In this document: positions 33,793 through 45,559 of the stretch, piece by piece | How positions within the stretch are numbered: the stretch's first letter is position 1 | How the letters are laid out: each line of letters opens with the position of its first letter | From: Persicaria tinctoria | Taxonomy: Eukaryota > Streptophyta > Magnoliopsida > Caryophyllales > Polygonaceae | Reading direction: 5' to 3' | NCBI GenBank assembly: GCA_037127255.1 | Contig: JBANSL010000002.1 | Coordinates: forward strand, 40,092,892 to 40,156,891 | Length of the DNA: 64,000 nt | The notes under the pieces: model-generated | What the model was told of the DNA's origin: nothing | Databases searched by the model: none | Seen by the model: the letters and a program-made list of their open reading frames with translations, nothing else | Translations under genes and position numbers: made by a program

Positions 33793-34760
33793 GAATATTG
33801 TTATAATGCAAACTCATATGCTTCTAATAATGAGACATACTAAATGACTAAATCAGTTTAGAAAATGTTGTTTTCTCCACTTCTGATTGCAACTCTAAAT
33901 GAAATAGTAAATTAGTTATTCTTAAGCAGACATGAAATAAATAAATGCATATTTTAATGTTCTATCTTACGGTAATTGTTTCAAGTGCCCACTTCCCACT
34001 TATCATCAACCTAAGGATTAATGGCGAGTCAGTCGAGCCAAGCGGTTAATAACGAGGGTCATAGGTCTGCCTTATGTTAAACTGGCATATGTCCAATCAA
34101 ACATGAGCTTTAGAAGTGATGATCTTCAGTAATTTTTTCCTTATACTTTTAATGCTTATATGGTTATATCCTTGGTACAACTTGTATATGAGAGTTGAAA
34201 ATTGATCACTTTCTTTCACGATGTGATACTATTTTCGTTCTTTTTATCCACCTTTCCACTGATGAAGATCTTTTGACAGTTCTGTATTGAGCAGTTCAAA
34301 ATAATCAAGCACATGGGCGGAGCTAGCGTGTTACCCCCGGAAATATATATATATATATATGTTTTTAATGTTTTATTTCTAATACTAAACTATATACCTT
34401 TTGTTAGGATCATCTGCTCCCTAGTATGCAAACCTAGATGTAACATATAATTATTTAAGGTATTTTTTAATAATTAAAAAAAAATATTTACATTGTAAAT
34501 ATCAAATAACATATATATCTATATGTTTTTTTAATATAAATGAAATTTTTAAAAAAATATTAAAAGAATATCATTTTGTAAGAAAAAAAATATCATTTTG
34601 TAAGAAAAAAATATGCAAATATATATAATTGGACATGCACAATATAAATATAATTTTTATTTTTTTTTGTATTAATTAAAAATATTCTAAATAATTTTGG
34701 GTTACACCTACATACAAAGTATTCAAGAATACTAATTTAAGTATCTTGTAGAATGAAACA
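33793..34760. other. MULE interior without a recognised gene
   Basis: AT-rich. GGGCGGAGCTAGCG at 34314 resembles a common hAT terminus, but I could not find its partner. Dinucleotide TA runs occur at 34345-34360. Confidence 0.4.
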
Positions 34761-34761
34761 A

Positions 34762-34860
34762 GGTTGAATGGGTAGCTTGGGTGGTAAAGGTCCAGATGCT
34801 TGCTCAGTGCTAAACTGGGTTTGGTAGAGGTCACGGGTTCGAACTCCGTCCTTTACTATT
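34762..34860 (+). repeat. tRNA-derived SINE-like head
   Basis: A box-A-like TAGCTTGGGTGG is followed about 60 bases later by a box-B-like GGTTCGAACTCC. This is the internal RNA polymerase III promoter layout of tRNA-derived SINEs. No cloverleaf folds cleanly, so it is not called a tRNA gene. The tail is not defined. Confidence 0.5.
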
Positions 34861-34910
34861 TTATCTCTTTTTTCCCCCGCCCAGTCTTCTTCTGTTCTAT
34901 TTTTTTTCAA

Positions 34911-35130
34911 CCTCAGCAGGCAGGAGCAAAAGGGATCCGTCGTCCCGCTCTCCGCTCTCCACCGCCCGCCTCCACGAGCGTCACTCCCGCTCTCCGCTCT
35001 CCACCGTCCGCCCTCGCCCTGGCCCTCCTCTCGTCGTCCCGCTCTCCGCTCTCCACCACCGTCGCTCTCGATCTCCGCTCTCCACCGCCCGCCTCCACCA
35101 CTGTGGCCGACAACCTTGCACCCGGTTCGG
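34911..35130. repeat. GC-rich minisatellite-like block
   Basis: The phrases CCCGCTCTCCGCTCTCCACC and CGCCCGCCTCCAC recur four to five times at irregular spacing. The block is strikingly GC-rich within AT-rich DNA and may be a captured gene leader. Confidence 0.6.
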
Positions 35131-35199
35131 TTGGCTACTTTCACGGCTCGGACCGTCGACATCGCCGCAAAATCGCCCGACTTGGACTGTTCGATTCAA

Positions 35200-36785
35200 A
35201 GGTGCATTTGACATTTCCTATGTTAAAGTTTATATATTATGAATTAGATTTTCAATTCAATTTTGAAATTCATGAAAGTTTGAAGGTTAGATTTTAAAAT
35301 TGAAGTGCAATTTGTAAATAGAATAGTTAGGGTTTGTGGAATTTGAGAACCAATTGGGTCTGATTTATGAATAGAAGGTAGGAATCTGGAAATAAGAGAA
35401 AGTAGGAATCTGGAATTCAATTGTTTAGTACGGTCAAAGCTATATAACCCTTCCTATCCAGTCCTGCTTTCTTCCTTCTCTCTTGTGGTAAACAATTTAC
35501 AGTAGCTTGTAATTTTTCCTTTTATCATTGAAATTTCTATTATTTCCTTGAAGTTTTGAGTGACTATAAGTATGCCATTGCTGAACATGTCATAATTCTC
35601 ACTGATCCATGTAGTTTGTGCTCAAAAATATTGGGCGGCTTCGGATTTGAATGCTCAGCAACTGCTAGGGTTGTGTCTTGGTGTGGAAGGAATCCGGCAA
35701 GTGAGGGAGAATGGGAATGGGGATTTGGGAATTTAGGGATGTTGGTCAATTGTAATCTTAACAATATTTTCTGTGCTTATTGTGTAACATTAGATTTAAT
35801 GGCACTAAGTTAGCAATCATTACAAATCATACTACAGATCTTTACACTAAACCTCAGGTTACTTAATGAATCTTCTAGAAGTGCATAATTTTTGGGTTAA
35901 ACTTAATGTTTCTCTCTTAATTCAATAATTTGGTTTAAATTTGTGGCCAAATCCAAGGACTTGTTATATGCTTTGTGGCTTGTTAGTAAGATTAATTTGA
36001 GTGCCGGTTTCTTTTAGTCAATTTCGTACTCTTTAATTACTTTTTTTTAATTGTGGTTATTAACATTATTTCATTTCCTTTTTATGCTTAGTTGTTGAAT
36101 GATGAATTGAATTCCTCTATGGATGTTTCATTCAGGTCTATGAGAGCTTCTTGGGCGCAATTCTATAAATGGTTGTGGTGATTTCGTGATTGCAGACAAT
36201 GAAATATTTCCTTTGCTTGAATGGCCTGCTGTAATTGTCTTGCATTGCTGCTCCTTATTTGCTGGAAGGTCTTTGCGGTTACCTGATTGTTTTAGGTCTA
36301 AAAGTTAGATTTGCTCCTTTTTTTTTCCTGGTCTGTCTGAACATGTTACTTGTTTATGACTTTTCCTATTACAGTCTCTCATTAGTAGCAGCACTTACTT
36401 TTGGGGTATTTTCTATTTGATGTCACCTTTCTCTCAAATACTGCCATGTGCTACTGTGTATCTTTTCTATGAAGGCTTACCTGTTACATATTTAATGCTA
36501 TGCTATTGAGTTTGCTGTTAAAATTTGATAAGATTTTTATTATCTTAGGGGGAATCTTTTTCTCTTCATGTACGATAACTGCATGATTGATCATTTCATA
36601 GTAAATTTACATTTTCCATTCACTAAAATTGTATAACAAAACCGGCTGAAGTGATTTCTAATAATATTTGATTGGTGATGTATTTTGCAGAAAATGTAGT
36701 TTAAGTACCTTGCCAAATTCATGCTAGTTAGATCGGCATTGGATCATTCGTTTTTTATGGCATTTATTCATTTTTTTTTATGTAT
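35200..36785. other. MULE interior, intron-like, no domain recognised
   Basis: The sequence has intron-like base composition upstream of the plant-mobile-domain exon. Short open frames at 35556-35813 and 36235-36420 show no recognisable domain. Confidence 0.4.
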
Positions 36786-36789
36786 GTAG

Positions 36790-37354
36790 ATGGTTAGAGG
36801 GGCTTGTGAACATCTAAACGCCTCGGCTAGAAGATCTAGGATGAACACCCAAGCTTCCACATCACAAGCAAATCAAATTCATGTCATGTCACAAGCACCT
36901 CAAAATCCTCCCATGGCTCAAGCAATTGAAAAACCTCATGCTGAGTCATCTACAGAAGCGAGCTTCCCCGAAGACAACACATTGCAACATAGCGACGAGA
37001 GAGAAGAAGCTAGGGTTAGAAGAAAAGAAAAAGGCAAACAAAAGGTGGTGATCAACCCTCGACGCGATCGATATGTACCCCAACTGGATGGACCAAGACC
37101 TGGCGGGCCACAGATACCTGAATTATTGATATCGTATGACGCACACGTGGCTTGGTTTTTGTGGACAATTGCCACTGTGAGTTATGTTTAAATATCGGTT
37201 CAATGTTAAAGTGTAGCTTCTCCGTTAAAATTTATTTCAATGCCTAGTTATTGATCTATCATACAATTTATACTTGTTGTACAGGTTGAGCATCATGATC
37301 GTGGGGTATTGACGATCCATCATAAAGCCGATCCAATAAAGTCATGGGAGTGAC
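36790..37354 (+). pseudogene. Truncated plant mobile domain (PMD) gene carried by the MULE
   Basis: The first exon runs from ATG 36790 to about 37176 and ends with RDRYVPQLDGPRPGGPQIPE and LLISYDAHVAWFLW. A GTGAGT donor follows. After a TACAG acceptor (37284), EHHDRGVLTIHHKADPIKSW ends in a stop. The GGP...LLxSYxxHVA...W and RGxLxxxxH pattern is the N-terminus of the transposon-associated PMD family (MAIL1-like). The rest of the domain is missing. Such genes are often carried by MULEs and by gypsy elements. Whether this copy is transcribed is unknown. Confidence 0.6.
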
Positions 37355-37535
37355 AATCATCGCCTTTTCAAATTTGTATTGATATCCGACAATCATCACT
37401 AATATGTACCATCAAAACATATCGATCGAAATATAACTTTTTATTGATAATAATATGCTCGTTACAATCTAACATCCATGGAAGAACAACCTATAAATAA
37501 AACTAATCATTCGATTGAAATAGAAAGAATAAATA

Positions 37536-37844
37536 TTAATTATTTTTGGACTTCTTCCCTCTAGGTGATCTTCTGTGACCTTCTTCTTTAACGATGCATA
37601 AATCCGCAATTGGAAGTGCAAGCACCCGTTTGCCCGCTTTAACCAGTTGTTGAAGACTGGGATGCTTGCTTAGCTTGTAATGGTTTAATTCTTCGTCATA
37701 CATCGCCTCGAGGGTATATTGATACCCCGTTCCTTTGCGTATGTTTGAGGCGACAAGTGATGGGCCGAATTCCTCCATCAAATTCCTCATGAATGTTCGA
37801 ACTTCAACAAGGTCGCGAATATGTTGTTTGTGTTTTTCCGCCAT
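37536..37844 (-). CDS. Small basic protein of unknown function, 102 residues
   Basis: The uninterrupted frame from ATG 37844 contains HIRDLVEVRTFMRNLMEEFG and ends with a basic, possibly nuclear-targeting tail (HRRSPRGKKSKNN). A minus-strand TATA (TATATAAG, 37890-37883) sits about 40 bases upstream, implying a very short leader. I recognise no family. It faces the truncated PMD gene in the same MULE, so it may be an accessory or captured gene, or simply a chance frame. Confidence 0.4.
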   Translation of the reverse strand: MAEKHKQHIRDLVEVRTFMRNLMEEFGPSLVASNIRKGTGYQYTLEAMYDEELNHYKLSKHPSLQQLVKAGKRVLALPIADLCIVKEEGHRRSPRGKKSKNN

Positions 37845-38313
37845 GTTTTGGAGTTGTGACTACTTTGTAGAACTATGGAGGTCTTATATAGAATTTATTG
37901 GCGGCCAAACCCTAAATTTTCCCTCCCAATCCATTTATTTTTACCTCCAAAATTTTCCCTCCCAATCCATTTATTTTTCCCTCCAAAACCATCCCGGGCT
38001 TTTGTAGGCGCCGTTGTGGTAAGTAAATTCAACCTTATTACGAGGTGACGTGTTAAGCTCGCCAAACTTTGCCGAGCTCACAACATTAGCTCACCAAATA
38101 AAGCCGAGGCTATTTCATAAGCTCGGTAGATTTTGTTGAGCTTCTTCTATATCCTAAGAATATAAAAAATGAAGTAAAAAATTCGGGTTATTCGAAATCG
38201 AACCTAAGATGTTGTGAAATATGTGAAGGGGTAGAACCAATGGGATAGCGACTTTTATTGACTAATATTAGATTTCAATCTTATTTGTTCATAAAATAAC
38301 CGTCAGTTTAACA

Positions 38314-39135
38314 TCTATATCTATATATCTATATAACATATAAAGTTAGCTTAAAATATTTAGATTCACAACAATAAAAATATAGCTTTTTAGAAAGATT
38401 ATTTTTTTACATAATGATAAGTCTAGAATTTAACCTAATAAAAATAAATAATAATATAAATAAATGAATAAATCTATATAACTTATAAAAGAGGATTTCA
38501 TTTTGCCCGATAAATTAAATGCATTAACGAAATATATCCTTAAAAATTAGGAAAACTTTTAGATTAAAAATAATAACAATATATCTATTTAGATTAACCA
38601 TTTTAAAATTAATATTGTAAATCATAATAATCATATTATTTTTATTTGAAATCATAATAATCATATAAATTGGCATAAACATCAATTTTTAATTAAAAAA
38701 TCAATATATTAAATTTTAAGAATGAACTTATAAAAGAGATTTTTTTGCCCAATAAATTCATTCACTAAATGTTTTCTCATCAGTTAGAAATATCCTTTTT
38801 AGATTAACATTACTCATTTATTTAATTTCATCATTTTAAAATTAATATTAGAAATCATAATATATCATATTAATTTGAATAAATAGAAGCAAGAAAAAGG
38901 TTGGTTGTATAATGTTTGTGGTGTTAAATATAAATATTAGTATGAAGCACGAACAACTATACATTTGATAACAATTTAGCGGTTACAATTCATCATAAAT
39001 AATCTCAATATATTTATACAAAAATATTTTTCCCTAGCGATAAATCTTTAATAATTATAACATAAAAATATTATTTTATATATAATTTATATTAAAAAAA
39101 TTTAGACCTGTGCGTAGCACAGGCCAAAACACTAG
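38314..39135 (+). mobile_element. Non-autonomous Helitron
   Basis: The element starts TCTATATCTATAT after a host A (38313). It ends with the hairpin CCTGTGC-GTA-GCACAGG (39107-39123), then CTAG (39132-39135) followed by a host T. The 822-bp AT-rich body contains a duplicated ACTTATAAAAGAG...TTTTGCCC segment (about 38480 and 38730). No Rep/helicase is present. Confidence 0.8.
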
Positions 39136-40061
39136 TGGATAGATGTATTCGTTATGAATGTAACATCAATAGAGGTAATTTAAGATTTCAATATTACTTG
39201 TCGAACTGACATATATCAATATTTTTTGTTCATGAAACCATCGTGAATGCAGCGTGGATGTAATTCCTAGTTGTTTTTCTATTGCTAACACATTAGATTT
39301 CCATAGCATAACAACAGGATTAAGCTCGGCTTATATCAATGAGGATTTAGATAAGCTCGGCTTATATCAATGAGGATTTAGATAAGATCTTCAAAGGGGT
39401 CATTATATACCTCATAAAAAGTAGACGAGGCTCCTTCATAACCTCGTTTTTATGTACCGAGGTTACGTATTCACCTCACAAAAACTTGCCGAGCTTATTT
39501 ATTCACCTCACATAAATATGCCGAGCTTATGCATTAACCTCATTTCTGTCTGCCGAGCTCTTCCTTCGACGGTTTTTTCGAACGAAGACTTAAAATTGTC
39601 ATTCGATAATCACTTAAAGCGACCGATATACCCGTTCGTGTGTTGATTGATTGATCTTTTGATTAATTTCATCGATTTTAGGCTGTTTTCAATCAAAACA
39701 ATTCGTTCGTCAGATTTAGGTTTCGATTCGAAAGAGAGAGTTTTGAGCCTTTTTGCAATGTGTTCAGAAAAAATGAAAAGGACTTTGGGTAATTTAGGTG
39801 AAATTATCTTGTCAATAGTCATTCCGACGTCTTGCCTAAAGCCCTTATGTTATTTTTACCAATACATATTCAGCAAGCCCATCGATATGTACCGGGGAGA
39901 AGGCCCAATCCACCTAAATAAAATGAAAAAAAAAAAAAAAAAAAAGCTGAGCGGCCCAAATAAAGCACAGCCAAGTAGCCAACAAACTCACCATTTTCGC
40001 TGTGATTCTTTCTAATTTCCTCACCGGACGAAGTTGCCGAGTCAAATCCCAGTCGCCTGAG

Positions 40062-40085
40062 CGCTCTCTCTCTCTCTCTCTCTCG
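40062..40085 (+). repeat. CT microsatellite in the eIF2B-alpha leader
   Basis: About 12 CT dinucleotides lie roughly 100 bases before the start codon, within the probable 5' untranslated region. Pyrimidine-rich leaders are common in plant translation genes. Confidence 0.7.
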
Positions 40086-40183
40086 GTGGAATCTGCAATT
40101 TTTTTTCGCTTTCTTTCTAAATAAAAAGGAAAATATATTTCATCCATTTTTCCGTAAAGGCAAAAGGGTGAGGTGAATCATAA

Positions 40184-43100
40184 ATGTGGTGGAGATCGCC
40201 TTCCTTCATCATCGACAGGCAGCAAGGCGCCGGCCGCGACACTCAGAACCACTACGACGACGGTCTTTCTTCTACTTCCATGTCTGAATCATCCGCCCTC
40301 CAAAACCCTAACCTTGACACCATCTCCGCCTACTACCAGACCCGGGCGGCACATCATGGGGTTTTGACCAGTGACTGGCTCGCCCAGGCCCAGGCCGCCG
40401 TTTCCTTGGGTCAGGGCTACGTCGCCGACTTGCCGGATGGTTCGTCCGGGGATGTTGTTGCCGTGGGGACGGAGTTTAGTGTCATCGACGAGTTCAATAA
40501 TTGGAGGAAGCAGCCGGATTTAGCGGAGGCTGTGGCGGCTACTAGGGCTTTGGCGGCGGTGATTAGGTCCAGCAATGCTACGACGATGATGGAGCTTGAG
40601 ATCGAGCTTAAAAGGGCATCCGATTCTCTCAAAGTTCGTATTCTCTCTAATAATTCTATTTTTCAACGTCTACTTCAATTTCCTGGACATTTTGTTTGAA
40701 TCTCGGGGGATTGTTCGGGGTTCCCGATTCTAGATGTGGATTCGGAAGTGAAATTGGACTTTTGCTATTAGGTTCAAATTTCTTGTTGAGATAAGATCAG
40801 AATTTTGAACTTGAATTAGCTGAGCTGAGTTTGCTGAAGATGGCTATTCTCTCATTCGTTTGGGGAAAATTTGAAGCTAGAAGATCTTCTATTGCATTAT
40901 CATTAATATTTCGGTTAAATGTGTGTGAATTTCATACTAAACATTTACAACCCATACCACCTTTAGGTATATCCCAATATATTTGGTATGTAACCTTTAG
41001 CTACAACAAGAAAATGATCTTGTCAGTTAAACCTCTTCATCCACTCCTCATCTTTGTGCTCTTTCCTTGAATTGTTGACACGGTATTTTAGTTTCTTCTT
41101 GCAATCGATCCGATATTAGTTTGGATGAGTTTAACTTTTTTAATTCGTCGGAGATGAAAAATAATTTGCTTCATTTGGCACAATGAACCCATATATTACA
41201 ATCTCCTTATCAGGCCAAATAAACGGCATCGGCATCGGTATCGACACATATAAGCACCTTATGAGCTCCTTTTAAGCCATCAACACATTCGGCCCGATGA
41301 ACCCTTAGTTTTGTCCTTCACCTAGCAATATATACATTTTCAAGTCGGAAAAGCTTTACTTCTCTATTTCTTCTACTAGTGTGTTTATGCGTGGTATTTA
41401 CATGCTTGCCCTTTTTGTTCATGCTTTGTCTGGTGTATTCACTTTCATAGGTCCGGGTCATTCGAAAACTCTCTCGATCTAATCGGGGAAAGAGAGCATA
41501 CAATGGAACCCCAGACCCCGCACTAAGCGGGATATAGTGGGTTTGTTGTGGTTGTTGTAAAAGCTTTAATTGTATCATATTTGCGGTTTTCAATTACCTG
41601 GTTTTGTTGGTTGTTTGTTGTTTGTTGTTTGAAAGTATCATTTGTTTGAAAGAGAGCATACAATGGAACCCCAGACCCCGCACTAAGCGGGATATACTGG
41701 GTTTGTTGTGGTTGTTGTAAAAGCTTTAATTGTATCATATTTGCGGTTTTCAATTACCTGGTTTTGTTGGTTGTTTGTTGTTTGTTGTTTGAAAGTATCA
41801 TTTGCTGAGAATGACATTTCGAAATTACATTCATGGGTCCTGTCTTCCATTTCGGAATGCCCCATCTAGTTTTTAACTCTATAGGTAAACTGGAACCTCT
41901 ACTCGACTATTCTTGCATTACATTTTTATTATTCTTTCATTTCTTTTCATGTCTCTTAACTGTCTCATTCCTCTGTATCTCTGAAATGGTTTGCACTCCT
42001 GTATTGGAATTTCAGTCGTGGGATACGACCTCCATCTCTTTGACAGCTGGTTGCGATCTATTTATGCGGTATGTTACTAGAACTTCTGCATTAGAGTATG
42101 AAGACTTCAATGCAGCCAAGTCACGTTTACTTGAGCGTGCAGAGAAGTTTGGAGAGATATCATGTAGGGTAAGTTAAAAATTACATTATGAATCAGTGTG
42201 ATTTTCTGTTATGGTATGGATTTCGAGGGGATTTTTTTGTGATTTCCTTGTCATGTTGTAGGCACGTAAAACAATTGCTGGGCTTGCCCAAGATTTCATA
42301 TTAGACGGATGCACAGTTTTAGTGCATGGTTTCTCTAGAGTGGTCTTGGAAGTCCTGAAGACAGCTGCTCAGAATAAAAAGTTCTTCCGAGTTCTCTGTA
42401 CAGGTAGGTTTAGGTATCCCTTATCCTTAAGGAGCAAATGTGAGTAACTGAACAGTATGACTTACATGCCTTTGTCTTCTCCTGTACAAAATTTTAGCAT
42501 TCCTGTCTCAACTGACCGTATCAGTTCTAACTTATGTGGGTATTTTGGCAATAAATGTAAACTACTATTCAAATGCATCGAAAACCTGCATCACAGTAAA
42601 CTGCTATTTCCCTGGAATAGTGTATTTATTTGAGAAAGGCTTATTTTGTATTTGATCATTATGAGAATAATTTTAGCTGCTGCAAATTATTAGCAATCTT
42701 TTTTTTTTCTTTTTTCTGTCAGATCTGCCCTTTCCATGTTTGTAAAGTGCACTAGTTCTTTTAATACAATGGAGGTGTGTAAGAACTAAGATTTGTTAGG
42801 TGTTATGCATCATACTATGTTATGATTCGGATTGATTCTAGGGTGAACTTCACTTAACCACCTTTTATTTTCATGCTTCTACACTTAACCACCCTTTTTT
42901 TTTTTGAAGTTTACACAAAACCACCCCTTACTACCACTTTGTTATTATTTCACCACCCATTGTCTGTCCATCAATAATATGTGAAATGACCTATTTGCGC
43001 TCAAATATTGAAAATAGAAAAGGAGAAAAATCCTATTTGTTTTTTTGTTAATTTCCAAAAGTAGGTCAATAGAAAAGACTGTTATGGTCTCTTAGTTCTC

Positions 43101-44615
43101 TTCGCGAAAGTTAGGAGAAGGAGAGATTGTGAGGGCAACTCATTTTCTATCAACTGCGCTTGTTGCATCTCATATTAGTGTTATTGTTTAAATCGATTTG
43201 AGTTTTTGTTTGAGCAGGTTTAGGGTTTGTTTCTTAGATTGATTGTGGACAACTTCAACTTTGAATAAGGTTTTAGTTTATGATGGTTGTGATGAGATCA
43301 GGGAGCTCTTGTTGGCTTTGTAAGTGTCATCTTCGTTGTGTTGAAGCTTCAATTTACTTTCTAAATGGAAGGACAAAATATGTTTTGGATGATTTTATAG
43401 AAAAAATTCTATAATGGAAGAATAAGCTTCAATTGGATTAAGGCCAGTCACCTGAATTGATGGAATTTCTAACTGGTTTATGTAATTTTCTTTTAGCGAT
43501 TTTCATCAAAATACTTAATGGAAAGACTACGTAGGTAGTTTACCCTTTTGTTTAATCAATACTTTGAGGTTAATCATGCCATTTCTTATTTTATACTGTA
43601 AATGATATGAGTAATGGTGTGACCTGGTGGGTGGTGAAGTGTTGACAAAGTAGTAATAAGGGGTGGTTTTGTATAAAGTTCAAAATAAGGGTTGGTTAAG
43701 TGTAGAAGCATGAAAAGAAAGGGTGGTTAAGTGAAGTTGCCCCTTGATTCTATCTTGGTCTTCAAATGATTGCGATCTGATTTTATTGTAATTTTCTCCC
43801 ATTCCTTTAGATGACTAAAGTTGTTTGTACTACCTATCATCTGTAACAATGCAGAGGGCAGACCAGACAGGACAGGGTTAAGATTCTCAAATGAAATGGC
43901 AAAACTCGATGTACCTGTGAAACTTCTAATAGACTCTGCAGTGGCATATTCCTTGGATGAGGTTGACATGGTCTTTGTTGGGGCAGATGGAATTGTCGAG
44001 AGTGGTGGCATCATTAACATGATGGGAACCTACCAAATAGCTTTGGTGGCTCATAGCATGAACAAGCCTGTTTATGTTGCTGCTGAAAGTTACAAGGTAT
44101 GGCTAGAGAACACAATACACTTAATCCTGGAGTTCTAATTCAACTATGTGAATACGCCTCAGTATTTTCCATGTTAAGCCGATGCACTATCAATCTTGTA
44201 TCTTTCATTCATCATGCATGGTAATAATTTCAATTTGCTAAGGCATTTCCTGATGGGTTGCTAGTGCATTTTGTGAGGAGTGTTTCTTTTAGGATAGATA
44301 AAAACTCTTGTGCTAATTCAATTCTGAAAAAAGTTGTTGTCAACAATAATTCTGATGATATCTATTTCTGCACACACTGATTGCTCGCTTGGTGTTGTGT
44401 AATTGCAGTTTGCACGCCTCTACCCGTTGGACCAGAAGGACATGGCCCCAGCACTTCGGCCTATTGATTTCGGGGTGCCCATTCCATCCAAGGTTGAAGT
44501 TGAGAAATCAGCCCGGGACTACACGCCTCCTCAGTACCTCACCCTGCTATTCACAGATTTGGGTGTCCTGACACCCTCAGTGGTTAGTGATGAGCTCATT
44601 CAATTGTATCTGTGA
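40184..44615 (+). CDS. Translation initiation factor eIF2B subunit alpha, five exons
   Basis: Exons are 40184-40633, 42016-42168, 42262-42403, 43855-44096 and 44409-44615. They join in frame (1194 bp, 397 residues including an N-terminal extension) with GT-AG borders throughout. The IF-2B domain is evident: SISLTAGCDLFMRYVTRTS and then DGCTVLVHGFSRVVLEVLK. These are followed by RFSNEMAKLDVPVKLLIDSA, VFVGADGIVESGGIINMMGT, YQIALVAHSMNKPVYVAAES and the closing YLTLLFTDLGVLTPSVVSDE. The alpha subunit is a regulatory part of the cytosolic eIF2B complex, which recycles eIF2-GDP to eIF2-GTP. The start at 40184 is the first ATG of the open exon. A second Met 33 codons later could also serve. Intron 1 holds a duplicated SINE tail and intron 3 a MULE-type MITE. 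The reading frame is intact. Confidence 0.93.
41488..41807 (+). repeat. Tandemly duplicated SINE-like tail in intron 1 of eIF2B-alpha
   Basis: Two nearly identical 160-bp units each start GAAAGAGAGCATACAATGG. They run through CCGCACTAAGCGGGATATA to TTGTTGTGG and TTTGTTGTTTG runs. The hairpin CCCGC...GCGGG and TTG-rich end are typical of plant SINE or LINE 3' tails. One substitution (ATAGTGGG versus ATACTGGG) was noted. Confidence 0.7.
42841..43743. mobile_element. MULE-type MITE in intron 3 of eIF2B-alpha
   Basis: The terminal inverted repeats are about 120 bp. The left starts GGGTGAACTTCACTTAACCA and the right, as reverse complement, GGGGCAACTTCACTTAACCA. They are flanked by a perfect 9-bp duplication TTGATTCTA (42832-42840 and 43744-43752). 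Both ends repeat ACCACCC modules as in the MULE at 9845. The 903-bp element is non-coding and leaves both splice sites intact. Confidence 0.9.
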
Positions 44616-45472
44616 GTCTGCAACTCATACGCTCACTGCATACTCGTTGTTATAGAAACCTTTTGTACTATCAGTTTTGGCCATTGTTGGATTATATACA
44701 TCACCAAAATATGCAGTCTAGTCAATCAAACCTCTATAAACTCCGAGATGCCGCCCCTGTTTCTAGTGATGAGAGTTTTTGATGATTGTTTGCCGTAGTT
44801 TTGGGCTATGGCATGATCATGAATTGAGCAAGTTTGGGCTGTAGTTGATGCATCTAACATGGTTGTTTCAGTTGGGAGGGATTAGGAAGGAGCATGTCAC
44901 ACATGAGAGATAAGGTAGGACTAAAAAACAAACCATTTTATTCCACGTGCCATATTGTGCACGGCAAACGGCATGTGATATATTACATCAATAATTCATT
45001 GGCATTGCCCATTGTCATTGTCACCCACTTAACCACTCCTATTATTCCTCTATTTAAAAAGAACGTCCATTATTAGGGGATACATCATACATACGATAAG
45101 TTGGGCAGTTTCCATTATTGTAGATATCAATCAAACTTTGCATAAAACGTTTTATGTCATTGATGCCGAACATGAACATGATGTGAAAGCCCCCAAATTA
45201 AACAAGCTTATGTTAGATAAGCTTGTTTAAATAGATTTAGGGGGGATTTGGTATAAGATCATGTAACTAAATTTGCACAGGAAAATATATTATATATAAA
45301 TTTTGTGAGTCTAATAAAAGAAGAAGGTTAGTTTTTGTATTAAAAATAAGATAGGAGGGGTAATGATTAAAGAAATATAAGACGGGATATAATTACCCTA
45401 TATTCAAATGAGTGAAAAGAGAGAGACCAAATCAATTTGTATGAAAAGTTGAGAGAAGCGAGTAATTATTGA
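44616..45472. other. 3' flank of eIF2B-alpha, intergenic
   Basis: No gene is seen. A perfect 11-bp stem, AAACAAGCTTA and TAAGCTTGTTT (45200-45228, 7-base loop), sits inside CCCCC...GGGGGG flanks and may be a tiny fold-back element. Confidence 0.5.
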
Positions 45473-45559
45473 AAATTTTAAGAAAAAATTTGCGAAACAG
45501 ACACTTTTTTGGACAAATTGGTGAATTGTCCACTGTATATAGAAAATTTGACCTAATTT

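Larger units (their letters stand above)
33117..39844. mobile_element. MULE with about 480-bp terminal inverted repeats
   Basis: The left arm (33117 to about 33597) and right arm (about 39363-39844) are long inverted repeats. The outermost legible block is GGCAAGATGTCGGAATGAC on the left and GGCAAGACGTCGGAATGAC, read on the other strand, on the right. The 9-bp flanks are TTATGAGTG and TTATGTTAT, matching only in the first five positions, so a target-site duplication is not proven. The interior carries a truncated plant-mobile-domain gene, a small minus-strand gene, a SINE-like insertion and a Helitron. There is no transposase. Confidence 0.8.

Noticed and set aside
34314..34740. Additional hAT element starting GGGCGGAGCTAGCG
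   Set aside because: Only one candidate end is visible, with no partner terminus or 8-bp duplication.
34762..34860. Possible functional tRNA gene
   Set aside because: Box A and box B are present but no acceptor or anticodon stem forms, which fits a SINE head better.
34737..35162. 141-codon minus-strand frame rich in Gly, Glu and Arg
   Set aside because: It arises from the GC-rich minisatellite-like block, where several frames are open by composition.
33108..39853. Perfect 9-bp target-site duplication for the long-TIR MULE
   Set aside because: The flanks TTATGAGTG and TTATGTTAT agree only in the first five bases, so it is not claimed as proven.
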